This document shows, piece by piece, positions 42,246-53,741 of a stretch of DNA of 64,000 nucleotides (its first letter is position 1; each line of letters starts with the position of its first letter). This DNA comes from Cordilura impudica (taxonomy: Eukaryota > Arthropoda > Insecta > Diptera > Scathophagidae): NCBI GenBank assembly GCA_963682025.1, contig OY821517.1, forward strand, positions 25,711,620-25,775,619, in the 5' to 3' direction. The notes under the pieces were generated by a model. The model worked only from the letters and a program-made list of their open reading frames with translations. It was not told the DNA's origin and did not search any database. The position numbers and the translations under genes are program-made.

Positions 42246-44775
42246 AGTGTTACGGTCCCTTGTCTAGATGAATTGAATAATAAAATAAATAAAAGGTTTT
42301 GAAAATATTTTTTCTTAGTAAAACAAAACAGAAAATAACAAAATAATAATACTGTACACTAAACAAATAACTGAAATGTTGTTATAAATATTTAAAAAAA
42401 AATTTAAGTATTCCAAAAATCATCAACACATTTTTTCATCGTCTTTTTAAACAGCATAAAACCCCCAATTTTGGGGACAACACCACAAATTTGGCAGCTC
42501 TGCTCAAGAGATATTTACTTTGTTTGTTATTATTACAAAAGACAGAAAGAGAAATAAAGAGAGTATGTACTTTCCTATTATGTCTAGTCATGATGGTGTA
42601 TGAAACGTAAAAAAATTTCATTTTGTCCATTACTTTTATTGGTTTCCTGTTATTCTTATAGATACAATAAAAAAAATATTCTCTAGATGGGGATGATAAC
42701 TATGTTTTTTAGTTGGTACCAATTGTCTCGCAAAAAACTTTTTTTTAAGATTCTCTCCTGTTTTGCTTTTTTACTCTTCATATGACACTTTTATTATATT
42801 GGCGAAATATGAAAGTGGTGAATTCTTTCAGGGCTTTTCACTAAAACAGTCCAAAATTCTTAGTAAAGGAATTAAGCCGATTTTATGAATTCGCTCCGAA
42901 ATGCGTTGTGCTGCTTAAACGATGTTGTTCTACTTGATAAGCAAATATTGCGGAAAAGCTCGAGATTTCAGGAATTTGTTCACTTCAATTATTGGAATAT
43001 ATTCATTAAAAAATCAATGAAACTGTCAAACGGAACGAAAAAGACAATTCTCCATTAAGAAATTAAAGTAGAATACCCAATAGCCAGTACACGATTCACA
43101 AGCTAAAAAAAAAAACTTTAAAGCCTCTATCATACATGCATGTAAGTTGTATTGTATTTTTGGTTTGATATCTGTTCAATAAAAAGTATGAAAATTGGAA
43201 AAGAAGTAATTCTTTTTTGACTAAGTAACCAAGACACTTGCATATTTTTTGGCACTGGCAGAACAACAAGATCGTCCAATTCTTCAAAAGTAACATCACT
43301 AACGGATAATTTCGTAGCAGTCTGTGTGTCAACAAACATTTTTTATTGTAAGCGAAATCATTAGAAAAAGTAATATTTTAGGATACCCAGCTATTTGTTT
43401 CCTAACTAGAAGTTTTATCGCGAACATTTCTAGAATTAGTTTATCAACAGTTCCAAATCTTAAAATATGATGGCGATTCAGGAAAAAATTTTCTTGTTAT
43501 CAGAATATTTGTTAAGTATTAGGGAGTCACGTAGGATACTTTTTAGAAACAAAGACATAATTTTAGATAGTCGGGTGGCTCTTTAAAATTTTTTAACTTG
43601 TTTATTTCCCCGTGATAATTTAGCAGACAAACCATTCATAAGAAAAACTTTTCAGCTAAGGGTAACGAAAGTTTCAAAATGTACCAAAAGTAACTGCTAT
43701 ATCATCCCCATTTCTACTATGGAAATTTAACTGTATTTGCGATAGTGTGACCATAAAGGAGAGTACACTTGGTGTTGAAATGTTGATAACTTCCCATAGA
43801 TGCTGGTATGTAGAGGATTTTACACATAAACTCTTTTTGTCTGTCTTTCTCCCATTTATTCTGCCATCCATGTATTGCACACTCATATGAGTAAATATGG
43901 TTTTTGTTTTGTTTTTGTCGTCGTTTCTATTTATTTTGAAGTTAGGTTTTTTTTTTGTTATGATGAGGAAGCAAGAAAATGAAGTAGCATTTGTAGACTT
44001 TAGTGCAGTGAACACACCCGTATAATAAATTGAAGGATTATTTTCTTCTTTTTTTTTCAATTTTAGAGTCATATTGTCTGTGTGTTGTGGTGGTTTTATG
44101 TTTTATCTTAATTTTTTTTCTACCTTTTCTATAATTTTTTTTTTATCATTCACCATATGATTTCCTTTTTTCCCGTTAACCAATTTACCTACCCAATATC
44201 TGCAATTTTCAAATTTAGGTTGTTATTGTTTTTGTATTTATAAGTACATACATATGTATGTAAATGCCTTTGTAGTTTGTTTTTGTTTGATTATGTACCT
44301 ATCTTGTTTGTTGTTGTTTTGATTATTATTTCAATGGTTATAGTTGTTTATTTATTATTACTACACACTACAACTTTGTACTGGTATCATCATCATGAAC
44401 CAGTTTGCCTTGCTACTTATTTTAGTGTTTTCAGCCAGTATTGTATTATTTTTATGTTCAATGTTTACGATTATTTTATTTTTATACCTAATTTTCTTTT
44501 GATTAATTTTTATGTCTGATGAAAGTTAACTTAAAAATAAAAAAAAAATACCCAACTATCAAAAACAAAACAAGTTTATTTATGATTTGATAGATTTTGT
44601 ATTATATGGTTTCATTCTTTTCCGAATGTTATTTTTCACCTTTTTAAATCTCACTCACAGTCTCTCTGTCACTCTCTTGATTTCTCTTGCAATCACACCT
44701 TTTTATTTTATCTGAGTTAAAGGTTTCAACAGAATTCAACAATTTATGTTTACAATGCATAAAATTCTGCTCACG
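42246..44775. other. unassigned region, no repeat recognised
   Basis: The longest repeat-free stretch in the window. Open frames at 43096-43339 and 43674-44072 (minus) and 44277-44519 (plus) are low-complexity or hydrophobic without motifs. Strand-asymmetric T-rich composition (44080-44530) would suit an intron, but no splice structure could be established. Confidence 0.4.
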
Positions 44776-44791
44776 CACAGTGGGTTAAATC
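44776..44791 (+). other. CACAGTGGGTT terminus candidate (left)
   Basis: CACAGTGGGTTAAATC pairs with the complement of 49478-49493 (CACAGTGGGTTGAATC), 15 of 16 bases. It could be the TIR pair of a 4.7-kb element, but flanking 5-mers (TCACG and CTTGA) do not match. Confidence 0.35.
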
Positions 44792-44845
44792 TCGAATATT
44801 TCAATTAACAAAATTTGGGGGTGTACTTCCGAAAAGCACATACCT

Positions 44846-45616
44846 CCGATCGGTCTGAAATTTGGTATATTAACGTATTTTCACCTGCTAATTACGAATA
44901 TCATAGTATCATTACCGCAAATGCCGTTTTTAATATAAAAATAGGAAAAACCTTATTTTTTCCACTGTGAATTGACGCACCATCCTGACCGATTTAGACA
45001 ATTTTAGATTTCCCCAGAATGCACCACGTAGAAGCAAAGTCTATAAGCATTCGTTGTGTGTGTGTGTGTATTTGTTGCTACGGTCGCATTGCGGTTGTAT
45101 TAGCCTTTTCTTTAGCAAACGAACTGACCACAGCCCATCCTTATTCGTACAGTGTCATGTACTTTTTATGTAGGCCACAATATCTTGTGGTAGCGATCAT
45201 TTCAATGTCACGTAACCATTGTAAAGTTTTTACGTGATCTTGCAATATCGAGCTTAAATGAAAGATGTTATAATTCCGATCCATAATGATTTGGGCGGAA
45301 TTACAGATTATACAATTCAAATAAAATTATGAACTCGAGAACAATTCGTCGCTTAACTTATATTTTATATTTTCCGCAGTAGTAGCTTCACTCGGAATAT
45401 TTTCCGCTGCAGTACTTGAACTTTGACGCTGTAGAAGTTTAAATCTAAATAAATCGGTCAGGATAGTGCGGCAATGCACAGCGGAAAAAACAAGGTTTTT
45501 GCGATTTTTATACTAAAAATGGCATTTGCGGCAATTTCTACTATGATATTCGTGATTAGCAGGTCAAAATACGTTAGTATACCAAATTTCAGACCGATCG
45601 GAGGTATGGACTTTTT
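44846..45616. repeat. inverted repeat with ~160-bp arms
   Basis: Left arm 44846-45004 (ACCTCCGATCGGTCTGAAAT through CCATCCTGACCGATTTA) is repeated inverted at about 45447-45616 with about 10% differences. The 440-bp loop has a GT run and no gene. Probably a foldback or MITE-like unit. Confidence 0.7.
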
Positions 45617-45904
45617 GGAAGTTTATGCAAATTAGGTACATATTCATATTGTCATATTTCAAAGACTGTGCTAATATGTTATATTTAAAAGGAAAATTAA
45701 AAACTAGGAAATATTGTCATACATGTCTAAGTTACTGCTGACTTGCTGTTCTGTTCCGATCCAATTTTTCGTTTATATTTAAAAATGTCAGCAATAGTAT
45801 TGCTGTAAGTATTGAACTCCTTATGGAATTTATACAAGACAGGTCATGTCTATTGTTATCACCTTTTAAATACTATGTCAACACCGATAAAATTATATTT
45901 TTTA

Positions 45905-46490
45905 AAAAAGTATGATTTCAATATCCATGCTCCGTTTTTGCCATTTATATTTATTGCAGCATTCCTGTCTGGAACTTTTTGGATTTTGTATGTTTTCAAA
46001 CCGGCTTTAGCTTTAACTTGTCGCATCAAATAGTACGAGCACTGAGCTAACCGGTTATACCTTACCGTCAATAACAATGAACAGGTTATACCTTACCGTC
46101 AATAATGGAGAAAAGCAACTAACACCCATAATTTACTTGTGTTCAAAATGCAATAAAGAAAATATATTTGGCCCAATGTTTAAGGCCAAAATCTCGAAAA
46201 AAGTATGATTTCAATATCCATGCTCCGTTTTTGCCATTTATATTTATTGCAGCATTCCTGTCTGGAACTTTTTGGATTTTGTATGTTTTCAAACCGGATT
46301 TAGCTTTAACTTTTCGCATCAAATAGTACGACCACTGAGCTAACCGGTTATACCTTACCGTCAATAACAATGAACAGGTTATACCTTACCGTCAATAATG
46401 GAGAAAAGCAACTAACACCCATAATTTACTTGTGTTCAAAATGCAATAAAGAAAATATATTTGGCCCAATGTTTAAGGCCAAAATCTCGA
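45905..46490 (-). repeat. 293-bp tandem duplication of a transposase fragment
   Basis: Two nearly identical copies in tandem (45905-46197 and 46198-46490; only about three differences seen). Each encodes on the minus strand YNRLAQ-SYYLMR-VKAK followed by GLKTYKIQKVPDRNA and a degraded end. This resembles the HTH-to-DDE linker of an insect IS630-type transposase (LKTYK-QKVPDRN). Only the upper copy of the pair is followed by different sequence (GLKHWAKYIFF). Confidence 0.6.
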
Positions 46491-46839
46491 ACTTTAAGTT
46501 AATGTACAGCATGAAGCTGTGATGCTCAACAAGCCACAAAGATCCGCATAGATGGCATTTTAAGCATAAGATTTAGAACACGAACTGTATGTGACTAACA
46601 TTAACCCTGTCATGCACCAAACTTCGTTAGGCAGCAAAGACAAAAAAGAAGAAAAAAAATACATGGCGCACAAATAGAAAAAAAGAGGTTTGGTTTTTAA
46701 TATAAGGAAACAATGTTTATATATGTATTTTTTTAGTTTCTTATTACAACTTTTTAAAAGATACTTAGATTTTATTATAGTTCATGGTATTATCTGAAAT
46801 AGTTTTTTTTTTGGGGTAAAATATAAGAAGATATTACAT

Positions 46840-47160
46840 TTAATGCACGTGACAGTTGTAAAGCCAGTTTTGCAAAACGTGGTCAATACTGTCGTATCTG
46901 ACATCTTCAACCTGAATTGAGGGTGCGCTACGCTTTGAAGTTGATAGAGACATTTGTGGAGAATCTGATGGGCGGCGATTTTTCCTCGAACTGAACGCGT
47001 TTGTATAAAGTAGGCCAGTTACAATTTTAGTTTGGAACTGTATCAAGGTTTAAGTTTCTTTATTGCTGACTTTTGTAAGCTGACAGTGACGCCTATATGG
47101 TAGCCAACTACTAGTGGCAGCGGAGTTAATCACCCAAAAGAGATTTTAAAATATTGCAAT
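46840..47160 (-). pseudogene. piggyBac transposase C-terminal remnant
   Basis: Minus-strand reading NSAATSSWLPYRRHCQL then FQTKIVTGLLYTNAF and SRKNRRPSDSP, ending VEDVRYDSIDHVLQNW. This fits the piggyBac C-terminus (AxNNAW-Y, then VR-D---H-P before the cysteine-rich domain), which is not preserved. One in-frame stop after SNKET. Confidence 0.6.
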
Positions 47161-47170
47161 GGGGAATATA

Positions 47171-48459
47171 AAGGGTTTTTCAACAGGGACGCTACAAAAG
47201 TAGAAAGACAGGGACAGCAAACGACGCCATATTTCTTGCCGCTCTTTTGACATTTCTCTTCAGTAAGGTTTGCCATTTCATGATGGAAAGATATACGAGC
47301 CAACAACGAGCCGAAATTATTAAAATTTACTACCGAAATTCAGAGTCAGTGGCCTCAACGTTAAGAGCGCTACGTCCAATTTATGGGCGTCAGCAGATCA
47401 ACAATTGAGCGTCTACTGGAAAAATTTGAATCCACAGGCACAGTACAAATTCCCGTGCCAGTGAGACAAAGAAGTGCCCGTAGTGTCGAGAATATTGCTG
47501 CCGTTGAGGCTTCAGTTGAAGAAAGCCCAAATGTGTCTCTCACACGTCGTTCTCAAGCGTTGGGCATCTCTGTGACGTCGTTGTGGCGAATTTTGCGAAA
47601 AGATCTTGGCCTACATTCTTACAAGATCAAATTAACGCAAGAACTGAAGCCGCTTGACCACCAGAAGCGTCGTATGTCCGTGAATTGGGCTTTGCAACAA
47701 CTTGAAAATGATTCGGATTTTCATCGAAAATTCATCTTCAGCGATGAGGCTCATTTCTCGCTGAATGGCTTCGTCAATAAACAAAATATGCGTTATTGGT
47801 CAGACAGCAATCCACACGTACTCCATGAGTCATCATTGCATCCCGAAAAAATTACGGTTTGGTGCGGTTTATGGGCCGGCGGCGTCATTGGGCCGTACTT
47901 CTTCCGTGATGATCAAGACCGGCACGTTACTGTGAATGGGAATCGCTACCGTTCAATGATAACCGAATATTTTTGGCCCCAATTGGATGATATGGACTTG
48001 GAGGACATGTGGTTCCAACAGGACGGCGCCACAAGCCACACAGCGAATGTCACAATCAATTTATTGGAAACCATGTTTGGAGAACGTGTTATCTCACGAA
48101 ATGGTCCAGTCGATTGGCCACCTCGGTCGTGCGATTTGACGCAGTTGGATTATTTCCTGTGGGGCTACGTCAAGTCTATGGTTTATGCCAACAAGCCAGC
48201 GACGATTGATGAACTTCGTACGAATATCGAACGTGAAATTACAGCAGTATTGGCCGATTTATACTTGAAAACCGTCGAAAATTGGGTTCAGCGTCTGGAC
48301 TTCTGCAAGCGTGCCCGTGGAGACCATGCAAAAGGGATCGATTTCCATACATAATGGCATCGAAAGTACTTTCACAGGAATAAAGAATTTCATTGATATC
48401 CAAAACCGTTTTTGTTTTATTTAAAAAAACTTTTGTAGCGCTCTTATTGAAAACCCCTT
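47171..48459 (+). mobile_element. DD41D element inside piggyBac
   Basis: 1,289 bp between TA dinucleotides (47169-47170, 48460-48461). TIRs of about 29 bp: AAGGGTTTTTCAACAGGGAC and (complement) AAGGGGTTTTCAATAAGAGC, continuing into CGCTACAAAAG on both. A family distinct from 38699 by its TIRs. AATAAA at about 48381. Confidence 0.9.
47280..48354 (+). pseudogene. DD41D transposase, near-intact, one 5' deletion
   Basis: The true start is likely ATG 47280 (MMERYTSQQRAEIIKIYYRN), but the frame stops at 47406. From about 47383 the frame is open for 323 residues: SRSTIERLLEKF, LTRRSQALGIS, FIFSDEAHFSL (first Asp), WFQQDGATSHTA (second) and PPRSCDLTQLDYFLWGY (third; 41 residues between). About 11 bp are missing at 47388-47400 relative to the intact gene, causing the shift. 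All three catalytic Asp are preserved. Confidence 0.88.
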
Positions 48460-48479
48460 TACTTGCACATCATTTTCAA

Positions 48480-48824
48480 TATTCCCAATCCAGGATTTGT
48501 AGTGATACAATAGGTCTTTTTCCTCCATTTCAGATTTTTTAACTCATCTTTTAACTTTTACTTTTTTTAATTTTGCTATGTCCATTCCACAATTATCAGA
48601 AATTGGATTGTTTATTTCCTCTAACTCTAAATCGTTAATATCAATGTCGTCGGAAAGGTCAACCCTCTGAAAATCTGTTCACATCTATTATCTAAAATCC
48701 TCGCTTCGTCGGCAGAAATTTGTGTAAGTGGTAGTTCTGGTTCTGCTACAGCATCCGAGTCATCCCATTCGAACTCAAGAATTTGGTTTATTTCTTTTGC
48801 GGTTAATCGCTTTTGTTGCTCCAT
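48480..48824 (-). pseudogene. piggyBac transposase N-terminal remnant
   Basis: MEQQKRLTAKEINQILEFEW then DDSDAVAEPELPLTQISADE from ATG 48824. An acidic, disordered N-terminus of this kind is typical of piggyBac proteins. A frame change near 48668 leads to VDLSDDIDINDLELEEINNP, and a further shift to a W-K-KDL-Y stretch. It ends at the DD41D insertion. Confidence 0.6.
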
Positions 48825-49306
48825 ATTGAATTAGTTATATAAAAAGTAAAAACAATCAATCAACCAATCTAAAACTGTAAAGCAAAACAAACGAAATTTG
48901 AAAAAAATTTAAAACACGCTTAATGCACCAAGTTGTATTCATATATATATATATATAACAGTTGAACTAAAGCTTCCAAAAATTATATATTTTTTTACCT
49001 TTTTTCGTTTTATTTCACTTCTTTATGTAGGTAATGATGTAACTGAAAAAAAATTGTCACTGAATTTTCTCGAGGTTTTCATAAAAAAAACTTTTCATTC
49101 ACAAAATTTAAAGCGAAAAAATTTAATAAAAAATTAAATATAAAACGCAAAAACTTTTTACTTATTTTCAAGTAGGAAACAATACTAAAGTAAAGGCATA
49201 CAAGATCATTTCTTAATTCTTACTTTTGCAAAAATTTATAAGAAATGAGAAATGTGGTCTGCAAAAGTGTTGTTGTACATATACAACCAATGCATGAGAG
49301 GGTTAA

Positions 49307-49440
49307 GGCTCTTATTGCGCTAAATTGTGACGAGGAAGAGGTTTATTTTTAAAACCCAACTAAGGAAGCAAGATACCGGTGGGCAAGAAAAACATATGCC
49401 CAAATGGCCACACAATTAATGCGATCATTTTATTAAATAC
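49307..49440 (+). other. coding-like scrap beside piggyBac
   Basis: The plus strand reads ALNCDEEEVYF, one stop, then NPTKEARYRWARKTYAQMAT and QLMRSF. The composition looks like real protein, possibly from the older element that received the piggyBac, but no family is recognised. Confidence 0.3.
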
Positions 49441-49493
49441 ATTTTATAAAAAAAAAGAATTATTGTGATTCAACCCACTGTGCTTGATTTATT

Positions 49494-50472
49494 TTAACAT
49501 TATATTACCTTAAGATCATAATGGAATGTACGCATATTTGAGTGGAATTTCCCCTATTTTTATGACATTTTCTCTTTTCTCAGCATTTGTTGAGTTAAAA
49601 TTTTTTAGGGTACTACACATATAAATAACCTTATCAACAATATTCACAATCTCAACAAAAAGTATAAATTAAATGAGTTGTTCGAGTATTTTTCTTCATT
49701 GTTGTTGTTTTTTTATTAGTTCACCTCAATCCAACCTCATTTCTATTGAAACTTTTTTTTCTCTTTGTGTGTGTGTTTTTCTGTTTAACGACTACGTTGT
49801 TCGTTTTATTATTTTATAACTTTGTACATGAACAATATACGTAAAGGTTTATAAATTTTGGCACTTTTGTGTTCCTTGGTTTGCTGAACAAATTTTGAGA
49901 TCTTTTGATTTACACCGTCTCGTTTCAGCAGAAAAGCAGGTGCAATTATTTTTATTTTCAGTTTTTAGTAGATTCGTGTGCTGACATTTGTTTTGTTTTT
50001 TGTGGCTCTTAAAATCTTATGCCGGAAATTTGTGTTTTTTTTATGCTATTTCATGTTGTTTTACTTTAATATTAATGAAAATATTTTTAATTATCTATTA
50101 GTAATTTTATAAATAAATATTTATTTTATGGATATCATTATAAACTTGTTTTTCGTACAACGCTTTGCCAGGTATGTTTGCATGTCCAGAGTTACCAGAC
50201 TAATTTGTGAAATTTTACGTGATATTTATTTACACCCAACAAAAGAAAAGTAAATTTATTCTCAAAGAATCACTTTATCATTGCTTCTAAAGGAATAACC
50301 ATTGGATGGGGTTTTTCAACCAGCATCCAAAGATGTCAATATAAAGTTAGTTTGATAAAAACACACTTTAAAATAATCTTATTATCAAATAGATTTTAAT
50401 ATTGGGAATAGCAAATTGATATCGAGAAATTAAATAAAAATAAAAAATAATTTGAATTAAAAAATCTATATA
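49494..50472. other. unassigned T-rich region
   Basis: No gene or repeat structure identified. Confidence 0.4.
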
Positions 50473-50930
50473 AAACAAGTAAGAAAATTATAGTCGGTCT
50501 AGCCCGACTATACGATACCCGATACCATGGTTTAGTGACCCTATCTCTTCGGTCCAAAATTTGAGTGGTATTTTTATTAATTTTTTCGCTGCAGATATGA
50601 AAAAGTTCATATCGGATACTATATTTATATGGGGACTAGGTCGAAAAATCGATCCTGGCCATATTTGGTAAAGTCGCTTATACTTTGAAAAAAATATACA
50701 CAAACCAAATTTGAGAAAAATCTGTGCAATATTTTTGTTTTTTGATAGATTTAAGTCAGGGTTGGCATGATTTAATCATTTTGATTTAAATCATGATTTA
50801 AATCATGATTTAATCAAATGATTTTTTCGATAAAAATCAGTGATTTAATCAAATATATTTATTTTTTTTTTTTTCACAAAAATATATTTTTTTTACAGAA
50901 ATTAACAAAAAACAAACAAATATATACATG

Positions 50931-52728
50931 TTAAAGACAGGAATCGTTGACATCTGAGAAATCAATATCATTATTATAATGCTTAAACAAAAACACCAGC
51001 TTTCCAGCTTTTTGAATTCCCAGTCGGTTTCTTAATTTACTATGAACAATGCCAAATGTAGAAAACACTCTTTCGACAGCAGCTGAAGAAGCTATCGCCC
51101 CAAACAATTGCTTAACAATTGGAAAAATCGTAGAGTATTCTACTTCGGTAAATATGTTCTTCTGTGAAATCCACCACTCTAATGGTGTTACATTTTTTAA
51201 CACTGCTGGTACGAACATCATACTTTGGAATGGTTTTGATTTTGACTTAAGTTTTACTATCAATGGTAGCAAAACTGAACCATCATAGTGATTTTGTGCT
51301 TCCTCCAACGCACTTTCTTCTTCTATATCTGTAAGTGTGAATTCTGTTTGGGTTGGGTCTAATAAAAATGCCAAAAAGTGACTGGGAGTCATTGCTTGTT
51401 GATACCTCTTTTGAAACTTCGACATTTGGCTGACATTTATATCAGCATCATCAAATTTAGCTTCAAGTTTCTTCCAAGCCGTTACCGCTGTAGACAGATT
51501 TGCATTATTCCTTTGTAAAGTATCCAGTGCTACAGATATTGGCTTCAAAATTAAGAGAAAATCTTCCACTGATCGCTTTATGACCATGTTTTCAACTTTT
51601 GTCCTAATATCAGAATCGATAACGTCCCTATTTTCTTCACACACTTTCAGTAGCTTCTGCCACTCCGACAAAAAAACTTCGAAACAGTCAGATACAGTAT
51701 TCCAACGAACATCTTTTGGCAGCACTAATGCTCTACCTCCTTCTGCTTTGTACAATGCGCTAGCTGCATGATTGTTTCGGAAGTATTTAACTATTTGCAC
51801 TACGTGTTCCTTGATAATGCCAATTTCGAAATCTTTGGAAAGTAAGTTCAACAAGTGTGCTGAACAGCCGTATGTGATTATGTCGCTTTTTTTTAAATCG
51901 TTCCGCATTTTAGCCATATTGTAAGCGTTGTCGGTGACCAAACTTGCCACATTGCAATTGTACTGAGACTTCAATTTTTTTATTAAAACTTCACAAATTT
52001 CAGTAAGATATTCACTAGTGTGCGGTTTTCCTGTTGTATCCACCGATTCAAAGAGGATCACTTCACTTTGCTCAGTAGTAATAGCAGCACAAATTACCGG
52101 TTCATTATGAACGTTTGACCAACCGTCAACAGACATATTGACAAAACTATCAAATAGCTTAGAGAAGCACTGTTCTCTTTCTTCATGGTATATTTCATCC
52201 AATAATTTGCCTGAGATATCCTTCCGAGATGGGGGGATATAACCTGGACGCAATAATGAAAGAGCTTTTTTTACTTGTGGATGTTCGATAGATCTGAAAC
52301 TACAGTTGGTGGCAAATATAGACCTTGCTATTTGTAGGTCAAGCTTTTTTTTCATAAATGTGGGCGTTTTTACAATAAACGGACTTAAACTATTTCCAGA
52401 TAGCTCCTTTTTTTTAAGAGATGGTGCCGCGCATTCGTCGCCTTTACCAGAAGAACATACAGAGGTGGTAGGTTCAGAAGGTGGCGCAGATTCTGAAAAA
52501 TAAATATTTTTTATTCCAAAAATACAATGGTGAAAACTGCATTAACTTACCTGTAACTTCATCATCGTCATCCGGAATATTATTTTTGCATTTTTCATAA
52601 TGGCTTTTCATCCGCTTCACCAAACCTTGCATTTCTTTTTTACAATTTTTGCATATCGCTCGACAGCCAGTTTTAGAAGTCTGTTTTATTGTGAAATGCT
52701 CCCAAATCACATCCTTATAGCGAGGCAT
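50931..52728 (-). CDS. hAT transposase, two exons, intact (579 residues)
   Basis: Exon 1 is 52728-52551 and exon 2 is 52492-50931. The 58-bp intron (52550-52493) begins GTAAGT and ends TTTTTCAG, and splicing gives 1,740 nt in one frame. Residues 1-50 are a BED zinc finger (Trp9, Cys26, Cys29, His43, Cys47). The catalytic residues fit Asp182 (MSVDGWSN), Asp247 (LVTDNAYNMAK) and Glu533 (SSAAVERVFS), with RW at 322-323 and CSAHLLNLL between. The C-terminal dimerisation region is VERVFSTFGIVHSKLRNRLG. Residues 60-105 are a low-complexity linker. Length and order match family members, and nothing essential is missing. Confidence 0.92.
52493..52550 (-). other. intron of the hAT transposase gene
   Basis: Minus-strand GTAAGT donor at 52550 and TTTTTCAG acceptor ending at 52493; 58 bp, T-rich before the acceptor. 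Phase 1 (splits the Glu codon after Thr59). Confidence 0.85.
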
Positions 52729-53741
52729 CTTTGTAAATATTAAATTAATTTATTCAAGCACACCGCACAACAATATCAACAGGCAACAAAAATAAACGAT
52801 TCTTACTATCGTTCAACACAGTCGTTCGCTTTTCAGAACGCACATTCTTTCTTTTCTTTCATCAAATACGCAAAGTTTACAAAACCGGGATTCCCCATTT
52901 CTTTTACAGCCAGTTTTATCTCAAAATATAATTAAACTCAGAGTTGCCACTGTGGTAAAAATCCACCAAAGTTGGTGGAAAACTTTTAGTTTGGTAGAGA
53001 CATGGATTATTTTTCGGTGTGGTCGATTTTTTTTTGAGGAAAGTTGTAGCAAAATCGAAAAAATCAAAAAAATCAAAAAAATCGCAAAAAATCACAATTT
53101 TGTATGGATTTTTTGAAAAAATCTGATTTTTTGATTTTTTCCGAAAAAATCATGATTTTTTCCAACCCTGATTTAAGTGAAGATCGGGAAGCAGCTCTGT
53201 ATGGGGCTTATGACTTAGAATTTTCCTATAGGGATTATTTTTGAACTACTTATTAATGGACATTAATAAACACATACAAACCCAATTTGACTGAGATCTA
53301 TATGATAATTTGGAACTTATGGCAATTTATGTCGATTTCATGGGGGTCATTTGTATGGGGACTAGGTCTGAACATGGACCGATTCTCACCAATTTCAATA
53401 GCATTCATCCCATGGCCGATGAAAGCTTATATACCAAATTTCATCAAAATATATTCATATTTGCGACCTGTAGTTTGATTACAAGGTTTACATGGACACA
53501 CAGACGGACGGACGGATGGACGGACGGATGGACGGACGGACGGACATTGCTATTTCGACTCAAAAAGTGATTCTGAGTCGATCGGTATAATTAAAGATGT
53601 GTCTAGGACGAATATTTTTGGTTGATACAGACAGCAGCACAAAGCCATTATACCCAAACCACATAGTGGTATAGGGTATAAATATAGATTTACCTATATT
53701 GAGGAAAGGATAATCGATAATAAAGTAGGAGTTAATAAAAG

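Larger units (their letters stand above)
46605..49302 (-). mobile_element. piggyBac-like element, internally deleted
   Basis: TTAA at 46601-46604 and 49303-49306; inside each, CCCTGTCATGCACC and (complement) CCCTCTCATGCATT form the TIRs, as in piggyBac elements. The minus strand retains the two ends of a transposase gene (48824-48480 and 47160-46840). The catalytic middle is missing, and a DD41D element (47171-48459) sits at the joint. Confidence 0.75.
50757..53170 (-). mobile_element. complete hAT element
   Basis: 2,414 bp flanked by an exact 8-bp duplication ATTTAAGT (50749-50756 and 53171-53178), the hAT hallmark. TIRs CAGGGTTGG/CCAACCCTG, with subterminal copies of ATCATGATTT-like motifs (50768-50840 and 53100-53165). 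It contains one two-exon gene on the minus strand. Identical flanks and an intact gene suggest a recent insertion. Confidence 0.95.
50473..53682 (+). repeat. R1 interspersed repeat, copy e, split by hAT
   Basis: R1 sequence 50473-50756 and 53171-53682 is continuous with the uninterrupted copies (for example AGATTTAAGTGAAGATCGGG at 15049) once the hAT element and one 8-bp duplicate are removed. The GGAC block at 53502-53545 is the longest in the window and includes GGAT variants. Confidence 0.9.

Noticed and set aside
43674..44072. 132-residue minus-strand open frame
   Set aside because: Lysine/asparagine/threonine-rich, no domain, no repeat or splice context; likely chance in AT-rich DNA.
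44277..44519. 80-residue hydrophobic open frame as a membrane protein
   Set aside because: T-rich low-complexity DNA gives F/I/V/Y by default; nothing else supports it.
45055..45070. GT run as Z-DNA or regulatory element
   Set aside because: Short and isolated, in the loop of an inverted repeat; no support.
44771..49498. A complete 4.7-kb Transib bounded by CACAGTGGGTT
   Set aside because: No matching 5-bp duplication and no Transib coding motif inside; kept only as a low-confidence observation.
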